From Saprospiraceae bacterium (GTDB lineage: Bacteria > Bacteroidota > Bacteroidia > Bacteroidales > JAIPBB01), in contig JAIPBB010000152.1 in the NCBI GenBank assembly GCA_021739805.1, forward strand, positions 1-12,380: 12,380 bases of DNA. The letters are read 5' to 3'. Numbering within the stretch: position 1 is the first letter of the stretch; each line of letters starts with the position of its first letter. Position numbers and translations under genes: made by a program. Positions 5,787-12,380 of the stretch are shown here, piece after piece. The notes under the pieces were generated by a model that had not been told where the DNA came from, did not search any database, and saw nothing but the letters and a program-made list of their open reading frames with translations.

Positions 5787-6497
5787 CTATTTACAGTCTT
5801 TTAAGTATTTATCAGCTTTATCATTTCCAAGTTCTTTCGACTTTTTAAAATCCCGACAAGAATTTTCATTCTGTTTTAGATTAAGATAGACTATTCCTCT
5901 TTGAAAATATGCATCAGCATTTTCCGGTTTTATCTCAATTGCTTTGTTTAACGACTCAATGGCATCTTGATATTTTTCCAGTTTATTATATAATATTCCT
6001 TTGTTAAGGTGAGCTGATGCATAGTTAGGAAAAACATTCAAAACTTGGTTGTAGTCAGCAATTGCTTTTTCAAATTCATTTATTATTTCATAAGTATTTG
6101 CTCTTTTAATATAAGCAAAAACAAATTCACTGTTTAATTCAATTGCCTTGTTATAATCCTTAATTGCTAAATCATATTGTTTGAGTTTTGAATAAATTGA
6201 ACCTCTGTTTAAATAAGCATCTGCAATTGTTGAATCAAGGCTAAGAACTTTATCATAATCTAAAAGAGCTTTTTTATTCTTATTCAATCTTTCATATGAA
6301 ATTGCACGGTTGAAATAAGCATTAAGATAATCAGGCTTTAGTTCAATAGCTTTTGTGTAATTTTCAATCGACTCCTTATATTCTTTCTTTTGGTTTTGCA
6401 TAAGTCCTGCCTTAAAGAAGTCTTCGGCAGTTTGTCCCTGACTACTATTATAAAAAAGAAAAATGCTAATAAAAACTAATATTGTTTTGTAATTCAT
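5787..6497 (-). CDS. Exported tetratricopeptide-repeat protein
   Basis: The 236 residues start with a signal peptide (MNYK, hydrophobic core 5-16, likely cleavage near SSQGQ, about residue 21). Six successive 34-residue TPR units follow, near 24-57, 58-91, 92-125, 126-159, 160-193 and 194-227, with the canonical spacing (for example [12 protein letters not shown] and DYLNAYF, KAIELKP repeats). The protein ends with the [15 protein letters not shown] block often seen closing Bacteroidota TPR proteins. It is thus a periplasmic scaffold made almost wholly of TPRs, with no enzymatic domain. It is the first gene of a TPR-tatA-tatC run, but nothing in the sequence shows a role in Tat export. The partner is unknown. 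Confidence 0.93.
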   Translation of the reverse strand: MNYKTILVFISIFLFYNSSQGQTAEDFFKAGLMQNQKKEYKESIENYTKAIELKPDYLNAYFNRAISYERLNKNKKALLDYDKVLSLDSTIADAYLNRGSIYSKLKQYDLAIKDYNKAIELNSEFVFAYIKRANTYEIINEFEKAIADYNQVLNVFPNYASAHLNKGILYNKLEKYQDAIESLNKAIEIKPENADAYFQRGIVYLNLKQNENSCRDFKKSKELGNDKADKYLKDCK

Positions 6498-6515
6498 AAT
6501 TCAAAATTTCGCTTA

Positions 6516-6523
6516 CAAACTTA
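6516..6523 (-). promoter_or_regulatory. Possible -7 element for TPR-tatA-tatC
   Basis: TAAGTTTG on the minus strand matches TAnnTTTG. It lies 18 bp before the TPR start codon and just after the terminator of the upstream unit. No convincing -33 TTG is present at the right spacing. If used, the mRNA leader would be only about 15 nt. Confidence 0.4.
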
Positions 6524-6525
6524 AT

Positions 6526-6559
6526 AAAAAAACCTGTTAAAAAATTTCTAACAGGTTTT
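6526..6559 (-). terminator. Rho-independent terminator after the htpG-TPM unit
   Basis: An 11-bp perfect stem, AAAACCTGTTA (6529-6539) with its complement (6549-6559), has a 9-nt loop. Read on the minus strand it is followed by a T run (A run at 6526-6532 on plus). It lies 19 bases past the TPM gene stop and separates htpG-TPM from TPR-tat. Confidence 0.85.
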
Positions 6560-6578
6560 ATATTTCCGGACTTTAATT

Positions 6579-7025
6579 TCATACTAATCCATAAGATATC
6601 TCATCAGGGAGTTCGTTTTTTGCATTTGAAGTTGATGGAAAGTGTTTTCTCAACTGCTCTCCAGCCTTAACAATTCCTTCTGCCAGCCCCTCAGAAAATC
6701 TTTCATCCCTGAAATAATTCAATAACAATTGTTTAATTCCATCCCAAAAATCATCTTCAACAGCATCGTTAATTCCATCATCTGCAATAATAGCAAACTT
6801 TCGATTTTTAACTGCAAGGTAAAACAGCACTCCATTACGAAGTTTTGTGTTTTGCATTCCTAATTCATCAAACACTTCTTTGGCTCTTTTATTAGCATCA
6901 CCTTCGCAAACATTTTCAATATGTACGCGAACCTGTCCACTTGAATCAACCTCGGCATTTTGAATTGCCAGAATTACATCTTCTTCTTCAATTTCAGTAA
7001 AAAAATCTAACTTATTATTATCCAT
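6579..7025 (-). CDS. TPM-domain protein, soluble single-domain form
   Basis: The 148 residues contain a TPM domain (TPM_phosphatase family, Pfam PF04536) at about 8-130. Visible blocks are FFTEIEEEDVILAI, the strand VRVHIENVCEGDANKRAKEVF, NGVLFYLAVKNRKFAIIADDGIND (the most typical part), and a FSEGLAEGIVKAGEQLRKHFP helix. Members include plant TLP18.3-type proteins and bacterial YgcG relatives. Phosphatase activity was reported for a plant member, but the role of the bacterial short forms is unclear. No signal peptide or membrane anchor is seen, so this copy is probably cytoplasmic, unlike many TPM proteins. It starts 5 bp after the htpG stop and is followed by a terminator, so it forms a two-gene unit with the chaperone. 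Confidence 0.88.
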   Translation of the reverse strand: MDNNKLDFFTEIEEEDVILAIQNAEVDSSGQVRVHIENVCEGDANKRAKEVFDELGMQNTKLRNGVLFYLAVKNRKFAIIADDGINDAVEDDFWDGIKQLLLNYFRDERFSEGLAEGIVKAGEQLRKHFPSTSNAKNELPDEISYGLV

Positions 7026-7030
7026 TAGAA

Positions 7031-8935
7031 TTATTTAATTATGCTAACACTTCTTTTAACAAACTCCGTCAGTTTCTGACCTGTTAGCATATTTTGAGAT
7101 AATAATGCTAAATCCACAAGCTGTTTTACTAATTCAGTCTGTTTAGCTTCATCTTTTTCATCAAGAATTTGGCTAATAATTTCATGATTTGAATTAATAA
7201 CTAAATTGTAAGTATCGGGCAATGCACCCATATAACTCATTCCGCCACCTAATTCCGACATATCTTTCATCCTTCTCATAAACTCAGGCTGGGTAATTAA
7301 AATCGGCATATCCGATTCGCTTAAACTTTCAAAAACTATAATGAATTTTTCTTTTTCAATATTGTTTTCAAAAATTGGTTTAAGTTCTTTTTCCTGTTCT
7401 TCACTAAGTTTTGAAGGAAGAGTATCTTCTTTATTAATAAGTTTATCAATAACTTCAGCATCAACTCTTGCAAATGAAATATTTTCAAGTTTTTGTTCAA
7501 GCGTATTAACAAAATGTTTATCCAAGACTCCGTCCATTACAAGCACATCATATCCCCTGTCTTTAGCTGTTTGAATATAAGAATATTGCTCATCTTTGTT
7601 TGTAGTGTATAAGTAAACAATTTTTTTATCCTTATCAGTTTGATTATCCTTAACAGCTTCTTTATATTCATCAAGAGTAAAACATTTGCCTTCCAAATTT
7701 TTCAATAATGCAAATTTCTTAGCTCTTTCATAGAATTTTTCATCTGAAATAATTCCATATTCAATGAAAACTTTAATATCATCCCACTTTTTCTCTAGTT
7801 CTTCTCTATTGTTTTTAAAAATTTCTTCGAGTTTGTCAGCAACCTTTTTGGTGATATGATTAGATATCTTCTTAACATTAGCATCACTTTGCAAATAACT
7901 TCTCGAAACATTTAATGGAATATCAGGTGAATCAATCACTCCATGCAAAAGTGTTAAAAAGTCAGGAACAATATTTTCAACTGAATCAGTAATAAAAACC
8001 TGGTTTGAATAAAGTTGAATTTTATCCTTTTGCACTTCAAAATTCTTTTTCACTTTCGGGAAATACAAAATTCCTGTCAAGTTAAAAGGATAATCAACAT
8101 TAAGATGAATGTTAAACAATGGCTCTTCAAAAGTCATTGGATAAAGCTCCCTGTAAAACTCCTTATAATCTTCATCTTTAAGTTCTGATGGAGTTCGTTT
8201 CCAAAGAGGATTTGTATTATTGATAATTCTGTCTTTTACAATTTCTTTATATTTAGGATTTCCGTCTTTATCCTTTTCGCCTTCAATTTTTTCAGACTTT
8301 TTTTCAGTTCCGAATTGAATAGGAACAGGTAAGAATTTTGAATACTTCTTTAAAAGTTCCAGTATTTTATACTCTTCAAGAAAATCTTTTGACTCTTTAT
8401 CTATGTGTAAAATCACTTCTGTTCCTCTATCTGTCTTTTTAGTTTCTTCAAGCGTATATTCAGGGCTTCCATCACATTCCCATCTAACTGCTTTTGAACC
8501 TGCTCCCTTTTTATAGGTTTTTGTAATAATCTCAACCTTTTCTGAAACCATAAAAGATGAGTAAAATCCTAATCCAAAATGTCCTATTAATGCATTCTTT
8601 TCGCCTTCGCTTTTGCCTTCATATTTTTTTACAAATTCTTCGGCACTTGAAAATGCAATCTGGTTGATATAATTATCAACTTCTTCAGATGTCATTCCAA
8701 TTCCCCGGTCAATAATTTTTATAGTTTTCTTTTTCTTATCAACTTCAACTTTAATAGTTAAATCACCTAGTTCACCAGTAAACTTACCTAAAGATGAAAG
8801 TGTTTTAAGCTTTTGCGTTGCATCAACAGCATTTGAAACTAATTCACGTAAAAATATTTCGTGGTCTGAATAAAGAAACTTTTTGATAATCGGAAATATA
8901 TTTTCCGTTTGAACATTAATTTTTCCTTTTTGCAT
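7031..8935 (-). CDS. htpG: Molecular chaperone HtpG (bacterial Hsp90)
   Basis: HtpG is the ATP-dependent, dimeric cytosolic Hsp90. From the ATG at 8935 it has 634 residues, close to the family norm (E. coli 624). Residues 1-235 are the GHKL ATPase domain: ELVSNAVDA (31-39, catalytic Glu31 and Asn35), DRGIGM (76-81), and the lid glycine motif GHFGLGFYSSF (118-128). The middle domain contains SRSYLQSD (344-351) with the ATP-contacting Arg345. The C-terminal dimerisation domain ends around 630; there is no MEEVD tail, as expected in bacteria. The frame stays open 37 codons farther upstream (to 9046), but that sequence is unlike the family, whereas MQKGKINVQTENIFPIIK is the standard start. No CIRCE element lies upstream. 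Confidence 0.97.
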   Translation of the reverse strand: MQKGKINVQTENIFPIIKKFLYSDHEIFLRELVSNAVDATQKLKTLSSLGKFTGELGDLTIKVEVDKKKKTIKIIDRGIGMTSEEVDNYINQIAFSSAEEFVKKYEGKSEGEKNALIGHFGLGFYSSFMVSEKVEIITKTYKKGAGSKAVRWECDGSPEYTLEETKKTDRGTEVILHIDKESKDFLEEYKILELLKKYSKFLPVPIQFGTEKKSEKIEGEKDKDGNPKYKEIVKDRIINNTNPLWKRTPSELKDEDYKEFYRELYPMTFEEPLFNIHLNVDYPFNLTGILYFPKVKKNFEVQKDKIQLYSNQVFITDSVENIVPDFLTLLHGVIDSPDIPLNVSRSYLQSDANVKKISNHITKKVADKLEEIFKNNREELEKKWDDIKVFIEYGIISDEKFYERAKKFALLKNLEGKCFTLDEYKEAVKDNQTDKDKKIVYLYTTNKDEQYSYIQTAKDRGYDVLVMDGVLDKHFVNTLEQKLENISFARVDAEVIDKLINKEDTLPSKLSEEQEKELKPIFENNIEKEKFIIVFESLSESDMPILITQPEFMRRMKDMSELGGGMSYMGALPDTYNLVINSNHEIISQILDEKDEAKQTELVKQLVDLALLSQNMLTGQKLTEFVKRSVSIIK

Positions 8936-9093
8936 TTTTTTAGAAATTTTTTGATTAAAAAATAAGGTGATTTGGCTCTGTTCAAAGCATGTGCCAATAG
9001 AATACTTTTCTGACAAATTGACGTAATTGAATATCCAATTCATCATTATAAAAAAGCAAAAAAATAATTTTTCAAAATGAACACAAAAATTTA

Positions 9094-9101
9094 TAAATTT
9101 G
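9094..9101 (+). promoter_or_regulatory. Possible -7 element for yjbQ
   Basis: TAAATTTG matches TAnnTTTG and ends only 6 bp before the yjbQ ATG at 9108. No good TTG lies 19-21 bp upstream, though that element is often weak. If it is used, transcription would start at or within a few bases of the start codon, giving a leaderless or nearly leaderless mRNA. Confidence 0.4.
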
Positions 9102-9107
9102 TAGGTT

Positions 9108-9524
9108 ATGAAAACTTACAGAAAAGAACTCTGGTTTGAAACTCATTCACGAAGGCAATTAATAAATATAACGCCTGATGTTTTGGATTGTATTATTGAA
9201 AGTGGAGTAAAAGAAGGACTTTGCCTGGTTAATGCCATGCATATTACTTCAAGTGTTTTTATTAATGATGATGAAAGTGGTTTGCATCACGATTATGAAG
9301 TCTGGCTTGAAAAGCTGGCTCCGGAAAAACCATATTCACAATACAGGCACAATGGATTTGAAGATAATGCAGATGCACATTTAAAAAGAACTATTATGGG
9401 ACGGGAAGTTGTTGTGGCAATTACAAATGGAAATCTTGATTTTGGACCATGGGAGCAAATTTTTTATGGTGAATTTGATGGAAAAAGAAGAAAAAGAGTA
9501 TTGGTGAAGATAATTGGGGATTGA
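9108..9524 (+). CDS. yjbQ: YjbQ/UPF0047 family protein (secondary thiamine-phosphate synthase type)
   Basis: The 138 residues cover the whole UPF0047 fold (Pfam PF01894). Conserved blocks are [22 protein letters not shown] (within 42-63, with His45 and the usually conserved N53/D55), [22 protein letters not shown] (79-100, with D86, D89 and H91) and the [19 protein letters not shown] end block (107-125). E. coli YjbQ shows weak thiamine-phosphate synthase activity when over-produced, hence the family name. The physiological role remains unsettled, and no thiamine gene is nearby. It is transcribed divergently from htpG with 172 bp between their start codons. Its stop codon runs straight into tandem repeats, with no hairpin terminator visible. 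Confidence 0.95.
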   Translation: MKTYRKELWFETHSRRQLINITPDVLDCIIESGVKEGLCLVNAMHITSSVFINDDESGLHHDYEVWLEKLAPEKPYSQYRHNGFEDNADAHLKRTIMGREVVVAITNGNLDFGPWEQIFYGEFDGKRRKRVLVKIIGD

Positions 9525-9529
9525 TTGAA

Positions 9530-9561
9530 TTGTTCGATTGTTAAATTGTTCGATTGTTAAA
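9530..9561. repeat. Array A: two perfect 16-bp repeats
   Basis: TTGTTCGATTGTTAAA occurs twice in perfect tandem (9530-9545, 9546-9561), beginning five bases after the yjbQ stop. Each unit contains two ATTGTT/ATTGTTC words, so the array also has an 8-bp sub-period. Confidence 0.9.
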
Positions 9562-9611
9562 CTACTAAACTACTAAACTAATAAACTAATAAACTACTAA
9601 ACTACTAAACT
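9559..9611. repeat. Array B: 8-bp AAACTACT repeats
   Basis: Six full copies plus a partial one: AAACTACT twice, AAACTAAT twice, AAACTACT twice, then AAACT. The paired variants (CC-AA-CC order) suggest block duplication. It overlaps the end of array A and runs into array C, with which it shares the CTACTAAA core. Confidence 0.9.
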
Positions 9612-9612
9612 G

Positions 9613-9758
9613 CAACTTAATGACAACTGAATGACTACTGAATGACTACTGAATGACTACTGAATGACTACTAAATGACTACTGAATGACCATTGAATGA
9701 CAACCGAATAACTACTTAATGACGCAAAGCAAATGACTACTTAATGACAAAAGAATAA
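9613..9758 (+). repeat. Array C: ~12 copies of an 11-bp CTACTGAATGA repeat
   Basis: Units of 11 bp run from 9613 to 9758 with one 14-bp variant (9723-9736), ending one base before the start codon of the large T9SS gene. The consensus CTACTGAATGA is array B's CTACT core plus the added ATGA. Read on the plus strand, each unit carries an ATGA stop-start overlap, so the array forms successive minimal ORFs of the type ATG ACT ACT GAA TGA, starting at 9620, 9631, 9642, 9653, 9664, 9675, 9686, 9697, 9719, 9733 and 9744. The spacer 9525-9759 holds no other gene and no clear TAnnTTTG promoter box. Confidence 0.92.
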
Positions 9759-9759
9759 A

Positions 9760-11958
9760 ATGAATACGCAAAACCTAAAATATTATCTTACCTTAATTTT
9801 GATAGTTTTTGCTATTATAGGAAAATCTCAACCTTTAAACGACTCTTGTATAAATGCCATTACACTTACAAATTTAAACGCTTATTGTTCTGACACAGCT
9901 GAATTCACAAACATAAATGCAACAACTGACACTATAGGAATCGCAAGTTGCTGGAATGGCAATACATCAGGAAGAGATGTATGGTTTAAATTCACGGCAA
10001 TTGCATCAGGTGTAAACATAACTGTAAGTGGCTTAGGAACTAATCTGGGCACAGTTGATTACCCCCAAATTGGACTTTATACAGGCTCTTGTTCAGCTTT
10101 AACTGAAATTGGTTGTGGACAGGCTTCTTACATACATGGTTTTGCAAACTCTTTCATAACAGGCTTGAATATTGGTCAAACATATTACATTAGAATCGGG
10201 GATACATATAATTTCCCCGGGACTTTCCAATTATGTGTTAATAATTTCACTCCACCGGTGATACCAGGAAATGATTGTGTAACTGCCTCGTATTTATGCA
10301 ATAAAAATGCAATTACCAAAGACACAGTTAATGGAAGTGGAGCAATTCAGGAAGGTTTTGGAACATGCATCGATATATCGTATTACTCTAATCCTGAAAG
10401 AAATTCTGCATGGTACACATGGGAAGCAGCAAATAATGGAATATTAACGTTCACAATAATGCCCAATTTCCCGGATGATGATATTGATTTTGTTGTTTAT
10501 GAACTAATTAATGGTGATTGTAATAACAAAAAAATATTAAGATGTGAAGCATCAGGTGGTTACGGCTGTCATGGTGCAACAGGTCTTAATATGACTTCAA
10601 CTGACACTGTTGAAAATGCAGGATGTCTTAGTCCTAATGACAATTTTGTTAAATACTTGACTCTTGAAACAGGAAAAACTTATGCTTTGCTGGTAAACAA
10701 CTGGACTATGTCGAATGTTGGTTTTAATAATGGTTTCAATTTAATATTTGGCGGAAATGCCGAATTCAAAGGACCTAAGTCTGATTTTTTTATTAACACA
10801 AGCTCAACCTGCTTTAAAGACAACTCATTCACTTTTGTTGAAAACACAAGTCAAGCGGAAAGCTTTTTGTGGGATTTTGGTGCAGATGCATCAATAAGTA
10901 CTGACACCACAGAAGGACCTCATACTGTGACATATTCAACTCCCGGAGTGAAATATATAGTTTTAAAAGTCACCGGTCAAGGTGGATGCGATGTTGTACA
11001 TTATAAAGTATTATATATTTCCGACCGAAGTGTTGATTTAGGGAACGACACCACAATCTGCTATTATGACTCGCTTCAGTTGAATGCCGGAACCGCATTT
11101 AATTCATATTTATGGTCAGATAGTTCAAATGCTCAAACTTATGATATAAATTTTTCAAAATCGGGTGAAGGATTAAAAACTTACAATGTAAAAGTTAAAG
11201 ATGGAGGCTGCATAACCACTGACACCATTAATGTGACTATAAGCAAACCTACTGTTGAACTTGGAACTGACACAAGTTTTTGCGTTTATGATACTTTAAT
11301 TTTAGATGCCGGCGAAGGAGATTATATTTACAATTGGTCAATTGGAGAAAACACTCGAAGAATAATGGTTGATACATCAATAATTCAGGGTGGATCAGCT
11401 AAATTGCAAATTATTATTACCGATACTATAGGATGTATAAGCTCTGATTCAATAAATATTTCAACGAAAAAGCGTCCAATTGTTGAACTTGGCTCCGATA
11501 CGATTTTATGTAACACAAACTCTCTAATTCTCGATGCCGGAAGTGATGCACAAAATTATTTATGGTCGAATAAAGAGACTTCGCAAAGTTTTGTTATTGA
11601 TTATATTGGAGCACCTGGCACAACAGCAAATTATTCTGTGATTGCTGAAAAAGAAGGATGCCTTAATTACGACACAATTAGTATATCATTTATTGATTGT
11701 TCAAAAATAATTAAAGCTTATGATATTTTTCCAAACCCATCAAGTGGGAATTTCATTATAACTCTTAATGGATATGAATCAATGATTTTAACAATTACAA
11801 ATTCACATGGGCAACTAATAATGAAAGAAGAACTACAAAATAATTCAGAAGAAAACTTCACAAAAGAATTTGTACTTCCACATCTCTCCAGTGGATTATA
11901 TTTCCTTGAACTTAGAAATTCTGATGTTAATATTGTTGAGAAATTGCTTGTTTATTAA
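9760..11958 (+). CDS. Large multidomain T9SS cargo protein with PKD and repeated modules
   Basis: The 732-residue exported protein starts with a signal peptide (hydrophobic core 9-20, cleavage near GKSQ at 21-24). Residues 25-165 and 168-332 are two beta-rich, Cys-containing regions of the kind found in Bacteroidota surface proteins (GRDVWFKFTA, GQTYYIRIGD; then SAWYTWEAANNGILTFTI, DIDFVVYEL, KTYALLVNNW). Residues 340-420 form a PKD-like domain (FLWDFGADAS, TPGVKYIVLKVTG). Three ~75-residue modules follow (425-498, 499-574, 575-648), each opening V-D/E-LG-D/N-T and carrying two Cys about 50 residues apart, a likely intramodule disulfide. Residues 652-732 are the T9SS sorting domain (IFPNPSSGNF, SSGLYFLEL). 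It is probably surface-attached or secreted. Adhesion is a reasonable guess, but no catalytic or binding motif is visible. The tandem array abuts its start codon. Confidence 0.93.
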   Translation: MNTQNLKYYLTLILIVFAIIGKSQPLNDSCINAITLTNLNAYCSDTAEFTNINATTDTIGIASCWNGNTSGRDVWFKFTAIASGVNITVSGLGTNLGTVDYPQIGLYTGSCSALTEIGCGQASYIHGFANSFITGLNIGQTYYIRIGDTYNFPGTFQLCVNNFTPPVIPGNDCVTASYLCNKNAITKDTVNGSGAIQEGFGTCIDISYYSNPERNSAWYTWEAANNGILTFTIMPNFPDDDIDFVVYELINGDCNNKKILRCEASGGYGCHGATGLNMTSTDTVENAGCLSPNDNFVKYLTLETGKTYALLVNNWTMSNVGFNNGFNLIFGGNAEFKGPKSDFFINTSSTCFKDNSFTFVENTSQAESFLWDFGADASISTDTTEGPHTVTYSTPGVKYIVLKVTGQGGCDVVHYKVLYISDRSVDLGNDTTICYYDSLQLNAGTAFNSYLWSDSSNAQTYDINFSKSGEGLKTYNVKVKDGGCITTDTINVTISKPTVELGTDTSFCVYDTLILDAGEGDYIYNWSIGENTRRIMVDTSIIQGGSAKLQIIITDTIGCISSDSINISTKKRPIVELGSDTILCNTNSLILDAGSDAQNYLWSNKETSQSFVIDYIGAPGTTANYSVIAEKEGCLNYDTISISFIDCSKIIKAYDIFPNPSSGNFIITLNGYESMILTITNSHGQLIMKEELQNNSEENFTKEFVLPHLSSGLYFLELRNSDVNIVEKLLVY

Positions 11959-12005
11959 ATCTAAATCTCACCTATTAGCCTAATATTGGAATCACCTTTG
12001 AGAAT

Positions 12006-12380
12006 TTATACTTTGACTGCGGCAGTGTTTGCATCTGACATTAATAATTTCCGATCAACTATTTCATCTACTTCTTTAATAATCTCATCATGCAATTTTT
12101 TTAAAGAAATAATTTTGGAATTGCCTTTAGAAACCAGCAAATTGTATCTGAGTTTTGCAAATATCTTTCTATGAAAAGTCATAAACTCAAAAGCAATAAC
12201 TCCACTTACAGGAAGGACTGAAACATAAGCCAAGCGAATCCACCAACTATCAATAAAAATGGTCATAAAAAAATAAACAATAATATAATAAAGGGGGAAC
12301 ATTACCAGCCCAATAACTAGTTTGTATGAGCTGTGAAACTGTATATCTTTTACATTCTTTTGAACAATCAGTTCAGGGAT
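12006..12380 (-). CDS. C-terminal part of a membrane protein, possibly a lipid acyltransferase
   Basis: The frame is open to the window edge (12303-12380 encodes IPELIVQKNVKDIQFHSSYK before the first Met), so this is the 3' end of a longer gene, about 124 residues visible. It has two hydrophobic segments: LVIGLVMFPLYYIIVYFFMTIFI and, after WW, IRLAYVSVLPVSGVIAFEF. A Lys-rich, probably cytoplasmic helical tail follows (ISLKKLHDEIIKEVDEIVDRK). The layout, with the LPVSGVIAFEF segment and a closing coiled helix, resembles C-terminal regions of Bacteroidota 1-acylglycerol-3-phosphate acyltransferase-like proteins. The catalytic HX4D domain would lie outside the window, so the assignment is tentative. 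It converges on the T9SS gene with a 47-bp gap and no evident terminator. Confidence 0.6.
   Translation of the reverse strand: MPELIVQKNVKDIQFHSSYKLVIGLVMFPLYYIIVYFFMTIFIDSWWIRLAYVSVLPVSGVIAFEFMTFHRKIFAKLRYNLLVSKGNSKIISLKKLHDEIIKEVDEIVDRKLLMSDANTAAVKV

Noticed and set aside
5384..5848. 154-codon plus-strand ORF opposite tatA
   Set aside because: It is a Ser/Ile/Val-rich mirror of the tatA repeats; tatA on the other strand is clearly the real gene.
8936..9046. 37-codon N-terminal extension of htpG in an open frame
   Set aside because: The added residues do not resemble Hsp90, and the family's standard start MQKGKINVQTENIFPIIK begins at 8935.
9530..9758. CRISPR array
   Set aside because: Units are 8-16 bp with no spacers and no cas genes; these are simple tandem repeats.
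11959..12005. Bidirectional terminator between the convergent genes
   Set aside because: Only a weak 5-bp stem (TATTA/TAATA near 11973-11985) with no T run is present.

Overview
The window looks like chromosomal DNA from a member of the Bacteroidota. It is strongly AT-rich. Two proteins end in type IX secretion (T9SS) C-terminal sorting domains. Genes generally lack Shine-Dalgarno sequences, and several upstream regions carry matches to the Bacteroidota promoter -7 element TAnnTTTG. The BlaR1-like protein is of the Bacteroidota type, an M56 peptidase ending in a TonB domain. Genus cannot be told from this stretch.

Layout: (1) 1-661 is the 3' end of a T9SS cargo gene, closed by a strong hairpin terminator. 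(2) 690-2507 is a two-gene regulatory unit: a BlaI/MecI-family repressor overlapping an M56 peptidase-TonB sensor, preceded by two near-identical operator palindromes and followed by a UUCG-loop terminator. (3) 2549-8935 is a long minus-strand block. In transcription order it holds htpG, a TPM-domain protein, a terminator, an exported TPR protein, tatA, tatC, rsmE, an exported DUF4159 protein and a small membrane protein. (4) 9108-9524 is yjbQ, divergent from htpG. (5) 9525-9759 is a gene-free spacer made almost entirely of three nested short tandem arrays. They lead directly into (6) 9760-11958, a 732-residue multidomain T9SS cargo protein. (7) 12006-12380 is the 3' end of a convergent membrane protein, possibly the tail of a lipid acyltransferase.

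Most genes are housekeeping or common Bacteroidota families: a chaperone, Tat export, rRNA methylation and surface proteins. The parts worth a second look are mainly non-coding. The blaI promoter has one operator filling the -33/-7 spacer and a second in the leader. The 11-bp array before the large T9SS gene reads as a chain of eleven minimal ORFs whose stops mostly overlap the next start, and the last ends one base before the gene's own ATG. Other notable items are three 20-residue repeats in the TatA tail, a 24-bp duplication across the tatC stop codon, and a 24-bp perfect palindrome between tatC and rsmE. No tRNA, rRNA, CRISPR array, insertion sequence or phage gene was seen.
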